A DNA stretch of 11,053 bases from an uncultured Oscillospiraceae bacterium (GCA_950097605.1 CATNEU010000020.1:1-11053), one strand, 5' to 3'; positions 1 to 5,302 are shown, counted from the first letter of the stretch. Notes: generated by a model not told the origin, from the sequence alone. Program-made: numbers and translations.

Positions 1-1660
1 TGTGCTCGACCGCTCGAACAACCCTGGCTATGCCGACTATGGGACCGACGCAGAGCGGGTGGACAACGTGGCCGCCGTGTTCCCGGTGTTTTTCATCCTG
101 GTTGCCGTGCTGGTCTGCCTCACCACAATGACGCGCATGGTCGAGGAGCAGCGCACCCAGATCGGCACCCTCAAGGCGCTGGGATACGGCAAGGGCGCAA
201 TTATGTTCAAATATCTCTTTTATGCGGCGTCGGCAAGCCTGCTCGGCAGCATTGTGGGGCTTGCAATCGGCATGAAGCTGTTCCCAATCGTGATCTTTGC
301 GGCGTACAGTATCCTCTACCAGATCCCGTCGTTCGAGGCGCCGTTTAAACTGGACTATGCGTTTTGGTGCACGCTGGTTGCGATGCTCTGCGTGGTGCTC
401 TCGGCGTTCACGGCCTGCTTCGCGGAGCTGATGAGCCAGCCCGCCAAGCTCATGCGGCCCAAATCGCCGCCTTCAGGCAAACGGGTGCTGCTGGAAAAGG
501 TGGGGGTTGTGTGGAAACACCTCAGCTTCATCCAGAAGGTGACGGTGCGCAACATCTTCCGCTATAAAAAGCGGGTGCTGATGACCGTTGTGGGAATCGC
601 GGGCTGCACGGCGCTGATGCTCACGGGCTTTGGGCTGCAAAATTCCATATCGTCGATTCTGCCCAAACAGTTCGAGGAGATTTTCCTCTATGACGCGGTC
701 GCCGCGGTCGAGGACGACGTCACACCGGCGCAGATGGAGGATCTGAACAGGAAGCTGGGCGAAAACCCCCACATTTTGAAACACATGGGTATCCTGCAAA
801 AGACCTACGACGTGACCGACGGCAAAACCGTGAAAAACGCAAACCTGTTTGTGCCGCAGCATGCGGAGGAGATTGCCGAATACGTGACGCTGCGCGAACG
901 TGCGGGAGGCAAACCGCTCACGCTGCCGGAGGACGGCGTGGTCATCACCGAAAAGCTTGCCAAAATGCTTGGATTGCAGGCCGGATCGACGCTGACCATC
1001 AACCTGCCGGACGGCGGCTCGGTGCAGGCAAACGTGGCCGGCGTGACGGAAAACTATGCGTCCCACTATGTCTATCTCTCGCCGGACTGCTATGAAAAGC
1101 TGTTTGGAAAGCCGCCGGTTTACAACTGCGTGATGATGAACACCGAAGGGGAAGACGTGCAAAAGCCGCTTTCCGAGGAGCTGATCAACCTCGACCATGT
1201 GCTGGGCGTTTCGTTTGTGGAGGATATCGGCAGCCGGTTCAGAGATGTGCTGGGCAGCCTGAACTATGTGGTGCTGGCGGTGATCATCTCGGCGGGCGTG
1301 CTCGCGTTCATTGTGCTGTATAATCTTGTGAACATCAACGTCAGCGAGCGCATCCGCGAGCTGGCCACCATCAAGGTGCTGGGCTTTTATGATGGGGAGG
1401 TTTCGGCCTATGTTTATCGGGAAAACATCGCCTGCACGTTCATGGGGATCGGTGCGGGGCTGATCGGCGGCGTTTTCCTGGAGCACTTTGTGGTCAAAAC
1501 CGCCGAGGTGGATATGGTGATGTTCATGCCCAACATCAACCCGATGAGTTTTGTCTGGGCCGGGGTGCTGACATTGGCGTTTACGCTGGTTGTCAACGTT
1601 GTGCTGCACTTCACGCTCAAAAAGATTGATATGGTGGAGTCTTTGAAATCAATAGAATAG
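1..1660 (+). CDS. FtsX/MacB-like ABC transporter permease (C-terminal part, 5' truncated by window edge)
   Basis: Membrane subunit of an ABC system of the FtsX-like permease family; the substrate cannot be told from sequence. The frame is open to the left edge, so the GTG at 2-4 is not a credible start. Numbering from that codon (552 residues visible): a first FtsX module with hydrophobic segments near 24-45, 73-105 and 119-141; another membrane segment near 192-212 after a basic stretch (RNIFRYKKR); a soluble extracytoplasmic MacB-PCD-like domain at about 215-410; and a second FtsX module with segments near 421-444, 475-495 and 514-537. The typical cytoplasmic loop after a membrane segment occurs twice, as RTQIGTLKALGYGKG (51-65) and RIRELATIKVLGFYDGE (450-466), showing the two-module design of the large (roughly 1000-residue) clostridial permeases. 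The partner ATPase is not in the window and is probably upstream. A strong terminator follows the stop, so this is the last gene of its unit. The family is clear; the function is not. Confidence -1.
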   Translation, partial: VLDRSNNPGYADYGTDAERVDNVAAVFPVFFILVAVLVCLTTMTRMVEEQRTQIGTLKALGYGKGAIMFKYLFYAASASLLGSIVGLAIGMKLFPIVIFAAYSILYQIPSFEAPFKLDYAFWCTLVAMLCVVLSAFTACFAELMSQPAKLMRPKSPPSGKRVLLEKVGVVWKHLSFIQKVTVRNIFRYKKRVLMTVVGIAGCTALMLTGFGLQNSISSILPKQFEEIFLYDAVAAVEDDVTPAQMEDLNRKLGENPHILKHMGILQKTYDVTDGKTVKNANLFVPQHAEEIAEYVTLRERAGGKPLTLPEDGVVITEKLAKMLGLQAGSTLTINLPDGGSVQANVAGVTENYASHYVYLSPDCYEKLFGKPPVYNCVMMNTEGEDVQKPLSEELINLDHVLGVSFVEDIGSRFRDVLGSLNYVVLAVIISAGVLAFIVLYNLVNINVSERIRELATIKVLGFYDGEVSAYVYRENIACTFMGIGAGLIGGVFLEHFVVKTAEVDMVMFMPNINPMSFVWAGVLTLAFTLVVNVVLHFTLKKIDMVESLKSIE

Positions 1661-1668
1661 GGAATGGA

Positions 1669-1713
1669 AAAGGGGATCTACAGGTTGCTGTAGATCCCCT
1701 TTGTTGTTTTTTA
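1669..1713 (+). terminator. Intrinsic terminator of the permease gene
   Basis: A perfect 13-bp stem (1671-1683 with 1688-1700; arm AGGGGATCTACAG) closes on the 4-nt loop GTTG. It starts 10 nt after the permease stop codon. The 3' side runs into a T-rich tract (1699-1724), giving a classic rho-independent terminator. It separates the permease transcript from the repeat island that begins directly after it. Confidence -1.
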
Positions 1714-1726
1714 TTCTTTTTTGCTT

Positions 1727-1970
1727 TGTTCTTCTTAACCTATAAATTCATGTGATTTTTTGTTTGTCGCTCGGGCCGCGACGGGCCCTTCCTTTTTGGC
1801 AGACAAAAAGGAAGCAAAAATCTGGTTAAGGGGTGCCGCTACCTTCCTCCATTTGACTCTGCGCCGTATCCGGATGGGCAAAGGGCGATAGAACAGCGGT
1901 CGCGGGAGGTGCGATGATGGGTCGGAAGAAGCGCCCCTTAACGATCCCCGGCGCGGGATCAGGGGCTTTT
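1727..1970 (+). repeat. Structured intergenic repeat, full unit R1
   Basis: First full-length copy (about 244 nt). Modules in order: a T-rich head containing CTTCTTAACCTATAAATTCA; a GC mini-hairpin with arms GTCGC and GCGAC (about 1768-1784); an 11-bp hairpin at 1788-1814 (CTTCCTTTTTG, loop GCAGA, CAAAAAGGAAG); the left arm of a long-range stem, GTTAAGGGGTGC at 1825-1836; an internal region of about 94 nt; the right arm GCGCCCCTTAAC at 1931-1942; then GATCCC/GGGATC and a short T tract. The two long-range arms pair over 12 positions with one G-U. No convincing coding potential was seen. Confidence -1.
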
Positions 1971-1991
1971 CTGTTTTCGTTCTTTTTTTCT

Positions 1992-2050
1992 TGTTCTTCT
2001 TAACCTATAAATTCATCTATTTTTTCGTTTGTCGCTCGGGCCGCGACGGG
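1992..2050 (+). repeat. Short repeat unit R2 (head module only)
   Basis: A 59-nt copy of the head and GC mini-hairpin of the full unit, ending after GCGACGGG. It lacks the 11-bp hairpin and everything downstream. The T-rich sequence after it (2051-2068) still resembles the linker that follows short units R3 and R5, so the toxin-antitoxin cassette begins almost exactly where a full unit would be expected. Confidence -1.
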
Positions 2051-2068
2051 GGGATTGTTTTTTGTTTT

Positions 2069-2118
2069 ATAACATATTTGTTATTGACTTTTGATAACAA
2101 ATATGTTATTTTTATAGT
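2069..2118 (+). promoter_or_regulatory. Toxin-antitoxin promoter with two palindromic operators
   Basis: Two 16-bp elements, ATAACATATTTGTTAT (2069-2084) and ATAACAAATATGTTAT (2094-2109), are exact reverse complements of each other. Each is also a dyad in itself (ATAACA-N4-TGTTAT). They lie 25 bp apart centre to centre. Two promoter readings overlap them: TTGACT (2084-2089) with TATTTT (2107-2112) at 17 bp, or TTGATA (2091-2096) with TATAGT (2113-2118) at 16 bp. Overlap of paired operators with the promoter fits negative autoregulation by the antitoxin or toxin-antitoxin complex, as is general for type II systems; binding here is inferred. Confidence -1.
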
Positions 2119-2138
2119 GTGGAAAAGGGGCGAACAAG

Positions 2139-2498
2139 ATGTTTAAAGTCATTTTTTACAAAGACAAAAACGGCAATGCTCCCATTCAAGATTTTCTGTT
2201 GGGCCTAAGCCAAAAGGCCAAATCCAACAAAAACGACCGCATACAATTTAACAAGATCAGCACCTATATCCGGGCATTGCAGACCTATGGAACCCGCGTG
2301 GGAAGCCCGACAGTCAAGCACATCGACGGCGATTTGTGGGAGCTGCGCCCGCTCGAAAACCGTATATTCTTCTTCTACTGGCGCAATGATACCTTTGTGC
2401 TTTTGCATCACTTTATCAAAAAGAGCCAGAAAACCCCGGAAAAAGAGATTCAAAAGGCCAGAAACAACATGAAAGATTTTTTGGAAAGGATTGAATAG
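2139..2498 (+). CDS. Type II toxin, RelE/HigB superfamily (phage Gp49-like)
   Basis: A 119-residue protein that fits the phage-derived Gp49-like/HigB family of the RelE/ParE toxin superfamily. Characterised relatives are ribosome-associated mRNA interferases. Supporting features are the N-terminal strand FKVIFYKDKNG, the core DLWELRPLENRIFFFYW (65-81), and the family-typical ending VLLHHFIKKSQKTPEKEI (87-104) with a basic, helical C terminus. The ATG at 2139 has AAGGGG at 2125-2130, 8 nt upstream. The gene precedes its antitoxin (the HigBA-like order), and the two stop/start codons are 1 nt apart, so they are co-transcribed and probably translationally coupled. Base composition is AT-richer than in the flanking core genes, which fits acquisition by transfer. 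Toxic activity is inferred from the family. Confidence -1.
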   Translation: MFKVIFYKDKNGNAPIQDFLLGLSQKAKSNKNDRIQFNKISTYIRALQTYGTRVGSPTVKHIDGDLWELRPLENRIFFFYWRNDTFVLLHHFIKKSQKTPEKEIQKARNNMKDFLERIE

Positions 2499-2499
2499 T

Positions 2500-2808
2500 A
2501 TGAGCATCAAAATCGGAAACACCGAATATTCAGAATTCGATGACCTTTATAATGATCCGAATATTACCCCGCCCGCTGAACGCGCCAAAATTGAATTCGA
2601 GGTGGCCTTAATTGGGAAACTGATTGAGGCCCGCGAGCGCAGAGGCTTGTCCCAACGGGAGCTGGCCGATTTGGCCGGTCTCAAACAACCTGCCATTGCC
2701 AGGCTTGAGAGCATGAAAACCACCCCGCAAATTGACACGCTCTTCAAAATCTTGCAGCCCCTCGGTTACACACTGGCCATTGTTCCAACCAACAATCCAC
2801 CAGAATGA
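2500..2808 (+). CDS. XRE-family antitoxin (HigA-like) of the type II pair
   Basis: A 102-residue partner of the upstream toxin. An N-terminal extension of about 37 residues (GNTEYSEFDDLYNDP, then PPAERAKIEFE) is followed by an XRE/Cro-type helix-turn-helix at about 38-93 (LSQRELADLAGLKQPAIARLES at 50-71, with the recognition helix near 63-70). I chose the ATG at 2500 because GGAAAGGA (2483-2490) lies 9 nt upstream. The in-frame TTG at 2491 has no room for a ribosome binding site. The start is 1 nt after the toxin stop. The likely role is to neutralise the toxin by direct binding and to repress the operon through the twin palindromes at 2069-2109. A hairpin terminator follows at 2864. Confidence -1.
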   Translation: MSIKIGNTEYSEFDDLYNDPNITPPAERAKIEFEVALIGKLIEARERRGLSQRELADLAGLKQPAIARLESMKTTPQIDTLFKILQPLGYTLAIVPTNNPPE

Positions 2809-2863
2809 AAGTGTATAGTACCGTCTGATTTTTACCGGAATTTAATAGCACGTAAATGCATGA

Positions 2864-2893
2864 AAGCCCCACAGATAGGCGTCTGTGGGGCTT
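2864..2893 (+). terminator. Hairpin terminator after the toxin-antitoxin pair
   Basis: A perfect 12-bp stem (AAGCCCCACAGA 2864-2875 with TCTGTGGGGCTT 2882-2893) closes on a 6-nt loop. Only a weak AT stretch (AAAATTT) follows, so it is a less typical rho-independent terminator than the one at 1669. It marks the end of the inserted cassette; repeat unit R3 begins 15 nt later. Confidence -1.
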
Positions 2894-2907
2894 AAAATTT
2901 GTGGTTC

Positions 2908-2967
2908 TGTTCTTCTTAACCTATAAATTCATGTGATTTTTCATTTGTCGCTCGGGCCGCGACGGGG
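2908..2967 (+). repeat. Short repeat unit R3 (head module only)
   Basis: A 60-nt copy of the head and GC mini-hairpin (GTCGC-TCGGGCC-GCGAC). A T-rich linker follows and leads straight into full unit R4. It is in the same orientation as R2, so R2 and R3 flank the toxin-antitoxin cassette as direct repeats. Confidence -1.
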
Positions 2968-2982
2968 AGTTCTTTTTTGCTT

Positions 2983-3226
2983 TGTTCTTCTTAACCTATA
3001 AATTCATCTATCTTTTCATTTGTCGCTCAGGCCGCGACGGGCCCATCCTTTTTTGTGAGAAAAAAGGATGCAAAAACTCAGTTAAGGGGTGCCGCTACCT
3101 TCCTCCATTTGACTCTGCGCCGTATCCGGATGGGCAAAGGGCGACGGAACAGCGGTCGCGGGAGGTGCGATGATGGGTCGGAAGAAGCGCCCCTTAACAA
3201 TCCCCGGCGCGGGATCAGGGGTTTTT
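2983..3226 (+). repeat. Structured intergenic repeat, full unit R4
   Basis: A full unit of about 244 nt. Its 11-bp hairpin (3044-3070) reads CATCCTTTTTT, loop GTGAG, AAAAAAGGATG. Compared with R1, two base pairs differ and both are compensated: T-A becomes A-T at pair 2, and G-C becomes T-A at the loop-closing pair. The long-range GTTAAGGGG/CCCCTTAAC arms are present. It is nearly identical to R6, with a handful of substitutions. Confidence -1.
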
Positions 3227-3252
3227 CTGCTTTAATACTTGATTTTTTGGTT

Positions 3253-3312
3253 TGTTCTTCTTAACCTATAAATTCATGTGATTTTTCGTTTGTCGCTCGG
3301 GCCGCGACGGGG
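3253..3312 (+). repeat. Short repeat unit R5 (head module only)
   Basis: A 60-nt head copy placed exactly 345 nt after R3 and followed by the same linker. It is separated from R4 by the spacer CTGCTTTAATACTTGATTTT and a few more T-rich bases; the same spacer recurs between R6 and R7. Confidence -1.
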
Positions 3313-3327
3313 AGTTCTTTTTTGCTT

Positions 3328-3571
3328 TGTTCTTCTTAACCTATAAATTCATCTATCTTTTCATTTGTCGCTCAGGCCGCGACGGGCCCATCCTTTTTTG
3401 TGAGAAAAAAGGATGCAAAAACTCAGTTAAGGGGTGCCGCTACCTTCCTCCATTTGACTGTACGCCGTATCCGGATGGGCAAAGGGCGACAGCACAGCGG
3501 TCGCGGGAGGTGCGATGATGGGTCGGAAGAAGCGCCCCTTAACGATCCCCGGCGCGGGATCAGGGGCTTTT
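3328..3571 (+). repeat. Structured intergenic repeat, full unit R6
   Basis: A full unit carrying the CATCCTTTTTT-type hairpin at 3389-3415, identical to that of R4, and both long-range stem arms. Its internal region has the GACTGTACGCC variant shared with R7 and left-pointing copy I1, which suggests sequence exchange or descent within the array. Confidence -1.
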
Positions 3572-3597
3572 CTGCTTTAATACTTGATTTTTTGGTT

Positions 3598-3826
3598 TGT
3601 TCTTCTTAACCTATAAATTCATCTATCTTTTCATTTGTCGCTCAGGCCGCGACGGGCCCTTCCTTTTTGGCAGACAAAAAGGAAGCAAAAATCTGGTTAA
3701 GGGGTGCCGCTACCTTCCTCCATTTGACTGTACGCCGTATCCGGATGGGCAAAGGGCGACGGCACAGCGGTCGCGGGGGGTGCGATGGTGGGTCGGAAGA
3801 AGCGCCCCTTAACAATCCCCGGCGCG
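3598..3826 (+). repeat. Structured intergenic repeat, full unit R7, 3' truncated
   Basis: The hairpin at 3659-3685 is of the R1 type (CTTCCTTTTTG/CAAAAAGGAAG), while the internal region is of the R6 type (GACTGTACGCC), so the unit is a mosaic. It breaks off after ATCCCCGGCGCG, losing the GGGATC arm and T tract of the tail. An AT-rich segment follows. It sits directly behind R6 with no short unit between. Confidence -1.
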
Positions 3827-3855
3827 TATCATAAGAAAATCTTTAAATAAAGTTG

Positions 3856-3915
3856 ACCAATAGGTTAATATTGACCTATTGGTTCGTTGTAATTTATTGA
3901 ATAAACATATACAAT
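3856..3915 (+). promoter_or_regulatory. 28-bp palindrome with an adjoining promoter-like sequence
   Basis: ACCAATAGGT (3856-3865) and ACCTATTGGT (3874-3883) are perfect inverted repeats. The 8-nt centre TAATATTG extends the symmetry with a single mismatched pair. Immediately downstream, TTGTAA (3887-3892) and TACAAT (3910-3915) are spaced 17 bp, a good sigma-A-type promoter reading rightwards. The layout looks like an operator just upstream of a promoter. The first well-supported gene to the right is the XRE regulator at 4337, so transcription would cross the left-pointing repeats. Activity is inferred. The rest of 3827-3956 is AT-rich and shows no gene. Confidence -1.
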
Positions 3916-3956
3916 TTTTTTTGTAGAAAAATGAGAGTGTCTGTACTTTGGCGTTA

Positions 3957-4193
3957 CTTCCCTTCTGGAATGGGGATTGTGAAGGGGGCAGGGCTCCGAC
4001 CCAGCACAGACCTTCCTGCGACCTCTGTATGGCAGCCCTTCGCTGTTCTGCGTACGGCGTACAGTCAATTGGAGGAGTCCGTTAGCCCCCTTGACCAGCT
4101 TTTTGCTTCCTTTTGGGCTGCGCCAAAAGGAAGTGCCCGTCGCGGCATGAGCGACAAATGAAAAAACAGATGAATCAATAGGTTAAGAAGAAA
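3957..4193 (-). repeat. Structured intergenic repeat, diverged full unit I1 (inverted)
   Basis: Read on the minus strand, this matches the full unit from head (TTCTTCTTAACCTATTGATT, ending near 4193) to the ATCCCC tail (near 3970), but it is much diverged. The GC mini-hairpin is kept (loop TCATGCC). The 11-bp hairpin (4106-4133) reads CTTCCTTTTGG/CCAAAAGGAAG, a third compensated variant. The long-range stem is changed on both sides to AAGGGGGC/GCCCCCTT. Blocks such as CAATTGACTGTACGCCGTA and CTGGGTCGG align with the R units. Preserved pairing despite divergence is the best evidence that structure matters. The far 3' boundary is approximate. Confidence -1.
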
Positions 4194-4202
4194 AAGACAA
4201 AA

Positions 4203-4262
4203 GCCCCCCGTCGCGGCAGCGACAAACTAAAAAATAGATGAATCAATAGGTTAAGAAGAACA
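4203..4262 (-). repeat. Short repeat unit I2 (inverted head module)
   Basis: A minus-strand head copy with TTCTTCTTAACCTATTGATT and the GC mini-hairpin, whose loop is shortened to TGCC (GTCGC-TGCC-GCGAC). It follows the same AACCTATTGATTCAT spelling as I1, distinct from the AACCTATAAATTCAT of all R copies. Confidence -1.
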
Positions 4263-4273
4263 AACCAAAACAA

Positions 4274-4306
4274 CCCCCCCGTCGCGGCACGAGCGACAAA
4301 CTAAAA
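4274..4306 (-). repeat. Partial short repeat unit I3 (inverted)
   Basis: Only the GC mini-hairpin (GTCGC-TCGTGCC-GCGAC on the minus strand) and the adjoining T-rich part of the head remain; the TTAACCTAT segment is missing. It ends about 13 nt before the ribosome binding site of the XRE regulator, so the regulator gene may have been joined to the repeat at this point. Confidence -1.
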
Positions 4307-4336
4307 ACAACAAAACAGAAAGGAGAGAAAAAAACC

Positions 4337-4696
4337 ATGGGCATCGACTTTTACACAATGGGCCAGCGCATCCGCAAACTGCGCCAGCAGAAAAACCTCA
4401 CACAGGAGCAGCTTGCGGAGCTGCTGGATTTCAGCGGCCGCGGCTATGTCAGCAGGGTGGAAAACGGCACGGCGGTGATGGGCCTGCAAACGCTTGCAAG
4501 CCTTGCGGAGGGGTTGGGAAAGCCGGTTTCCTATTTGATAGACGGCGCAATGACCGCCCAGGCCACTTACCTGTATCCGGAGCTCGCGGAGGCCGTGCGG
4601 CCGCTGTCGCAGCAGCACCGGAAAGCCGTCGTCCGCCTCGCGGAGAGCCTGGCGGAAGCCGAGCAGCAGAACACCCGGGAACGGGATGATTGCTAA
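4337..4696 (+). CDS. Small XRE-family transcriptional regulator
   Basis: A 119-residue DNA-binding protein with an N-terminal XRE/HTH_3 domain at about 8-67: GQRIRKLRQQKNLTQEQLAEL (9-29), a turn, YVSRVENG (37-44), then LQTLASLAEGLGKPVSYLI (50-68). The remainder (about 70-119) is a charged, probably helical tail (ELAEAVRPLSQQHRKAVVRL) without a recognised enzymatic domain, perhaps for dimerisation. The ATG at 4337 has AGGAG at 4321-4325 upstream; the next in-frame ATG (4358) lacks a comparable site. Codon use is GC-rich like the core genes. Its upstream region consists of inverted repeat units, with the nearest plausible promoter at 3887-3915. A possible target is the palindrome at 3856-3883, but nothing in the sequence proves this. 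It does not look like an antitoxin, as no toxin gene adjoins it. Confidence -1.
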   Translation: MGIDFYTMGQRIRKLRQQKNLTQEQLAELLDFSGRGYVSRVENGTAVMGLQTLASLAEGLGKPVSYLIDGAMTAQATYLYPELAEAVRPLSQQHRKAVVRLAESLAEAEQQNTRERDDC

Positions 4697-4703
4697 AATC
4701 CAA

Positions 4704-4738
4704 AAAGGAAGGGCGTGCGGCTTGCACGCCCTTCCTTT
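4704..4738. terminator. Bidirectional intrinsic terminator between convergent genes
   Basis: A perfect 15-bp stem (4704-4718 with 4724-4738; outer arm AAAGGAAGGGCGTGC) closes on the 5-nt loop GGCTT. On the minus strand it is followed by TTTTTGG and then ATTTTAG, giving a good T tract for the flavin reductase gene. On the plus strand CTTTGTT gives a weaker one for the XRE gene. It lies 8 nt past the XRE stop and 12 nt from the flavin reductase stop. Confidence -1.
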
Positions 4739-4749
4739 GTTAGGACAGA

Positions 4750-5253
4750 TTACTTTTGATAGGCCTTCACGATCTCCGCCGCATACATCCGGTGGTAGTC
4801 CCCGGCCGCATAGTTTTTTTCGAGAGAAGGGTCGATGAACCCCGCGGGGTCCATGTCCTGATAGGCCAGCTTGCGGCAGACCAGCACGAGCTTTGCCTCC
4901 TCGAAATACACGCCGCCGTCCGAGAACACCGGCGTCAACCCGGTGGCCTGCACCTTGTCAACGTCGCGACCCGAGTGTGCGCCGCAGAATTGCAGCGCGT
5001 CGCGGTGGGCTTCGTCGAAGAAACTCAGGGTGAAAACCTCGCCCTTTTCGATAAATTCGTAGGTATACCGCTGCGGGCGGATGAACGTGAAGACCACTTT
5101 TTTGTTCCAGAGCACGCCGACGCCGCCCCAGCTTGCGGTCATGGTGTTGAATTTACCGGCGTCTCCCGCCGTCACGAGCATCCAATCCTTACCGATCAGC
5201 GTGAAGGGGTTCCCGGTGATCTCGCCGGGCTGGATTTCTTGAAATTTCTGCAT
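4750..5253 (-). CDS. Flavin reductase family protein (flavoredoxin-like, FMN-binding split barrel)
   Basis: A 167-residue cytoplasmic protein of the flavin reductase-like domain family. These bind FMN in a split barrel and act as NAD(P)H:flavin reductases or flavoredoxin-type electron carriers. Visible family features are an N-terminal NPFTLIGKDWMLVTAGD (15-31), the FMN-binding region NTMTASWGGVGVLWNKKVVF (36-55), FIRPQRYTYEFIEKGEVFTLSF (57-78), then CGAHSGRDVDKVQATGL (90-106). The ATG at 5253 was chosen because AGGAGG (5263-5268 on the complement) lies 9 nt upstream and family homology starts near here. The frame stays open for 88 more codons upstream, but that stretch lacks a ribosome binding site and family character. 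It is transcribed alone, divergent from argG, and ends at the shared terminator near 4704. The physiological partner is unknown. Confidence -1.
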   Translation of the reverse strand: MQKFQEIQPGEITGNPFTLIGKDWMLVTAGDAGKFNTMTASWGGVGVLWNKKVVFTFIRPQRYTYEFIEKGEVFTLSFFDEAHRDALQFCGAHSGRDVDKVQATGLTPVFSDGGVYFEEAKLVLVCRKLAYQDMDPAGFIDPSLEKNYAAGDYHRMYAAEIVKAYQK

Positions 5254-5293
5254 GAAAATCGTCCTCCTGTCCGTATATTGTCTGTATAGGGGT

Positions 5294-5302
5294 ATTGTAC
5301 CA
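5294..5302 (-). promoter_or_regulatory. Extended -10 promoter for the flavin reductase gene
   Basis: On the minus strand TGG-TACAAT forms an extended -10 element (TGN plus a near-consensus hexamer) about 40 nt upstream of the start codon. No good -35 is seen at the expected distance, which is acceptable for an extended -10 promoter. Assignment is by sequence only. Confidence -1.

Larger units (their letters stand above)
2908..3597 (+). repeat. Tandem duplication of a 345-bp short+full dimer
   Basis: R3+R4 and their spacer (2908-3252) are repeated as R5+R6 and their spacer (3253-3597) with a period of exactly 345 nt and no length change. Differences are a handful of substitutions, for example GACTCTGCGCC against GACTGTACGCC, GACGGAAC against GACAGCAC, and AACAATC against AACGATC. 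This indicates a relatively recent duplication of the pair. Confidence -1.

Noticed and set aside
2491..2499. TTG start for the antitoxin, overlapping the toxin gene
   Set aside because: The ribosome binding site GGAAAGGA ends at 2490, directly against this TTG, whereas the ATG at 2500 has the proper 9-nt spacing.
2982..3812. Small proteins of 63-71 residues in each full repeat unit
   Set aside because: They start at TTG within the T-rich head, have no ribosome binding site, are broken by a stop in R1, and the covarying hairpin argues for structure rather than coding.
2908..3826. CRISPR array
   Set aside because: The repeats are about 60 or 245 nt, unevenly spaced, and the sequences between them are themselves repeated rather than unique spacers. 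No cas genes are present.
1727..3826. Group II intron or its remnant
   Set aside because: No GTGYG-type 5' end, no recognisable domain V, and no reverse transcriptase.
3931..4161. 76-residue open frame after the promoter-like sequence at 3887-3915
   Set aside because: It is simply the complement of repeat unit I1, has no ribosome binding site, and the peptide shows no domain character.
1727..4306. Integron attC sites or gene-cassette array in the strict sense
   Set aside because: GTTAAG/CTTAAC arms are present, but they are in the wrong order and do not fit the RYYYAAC...GTTRRRY core. There is no integrase gene, and copies occur in both orientations.
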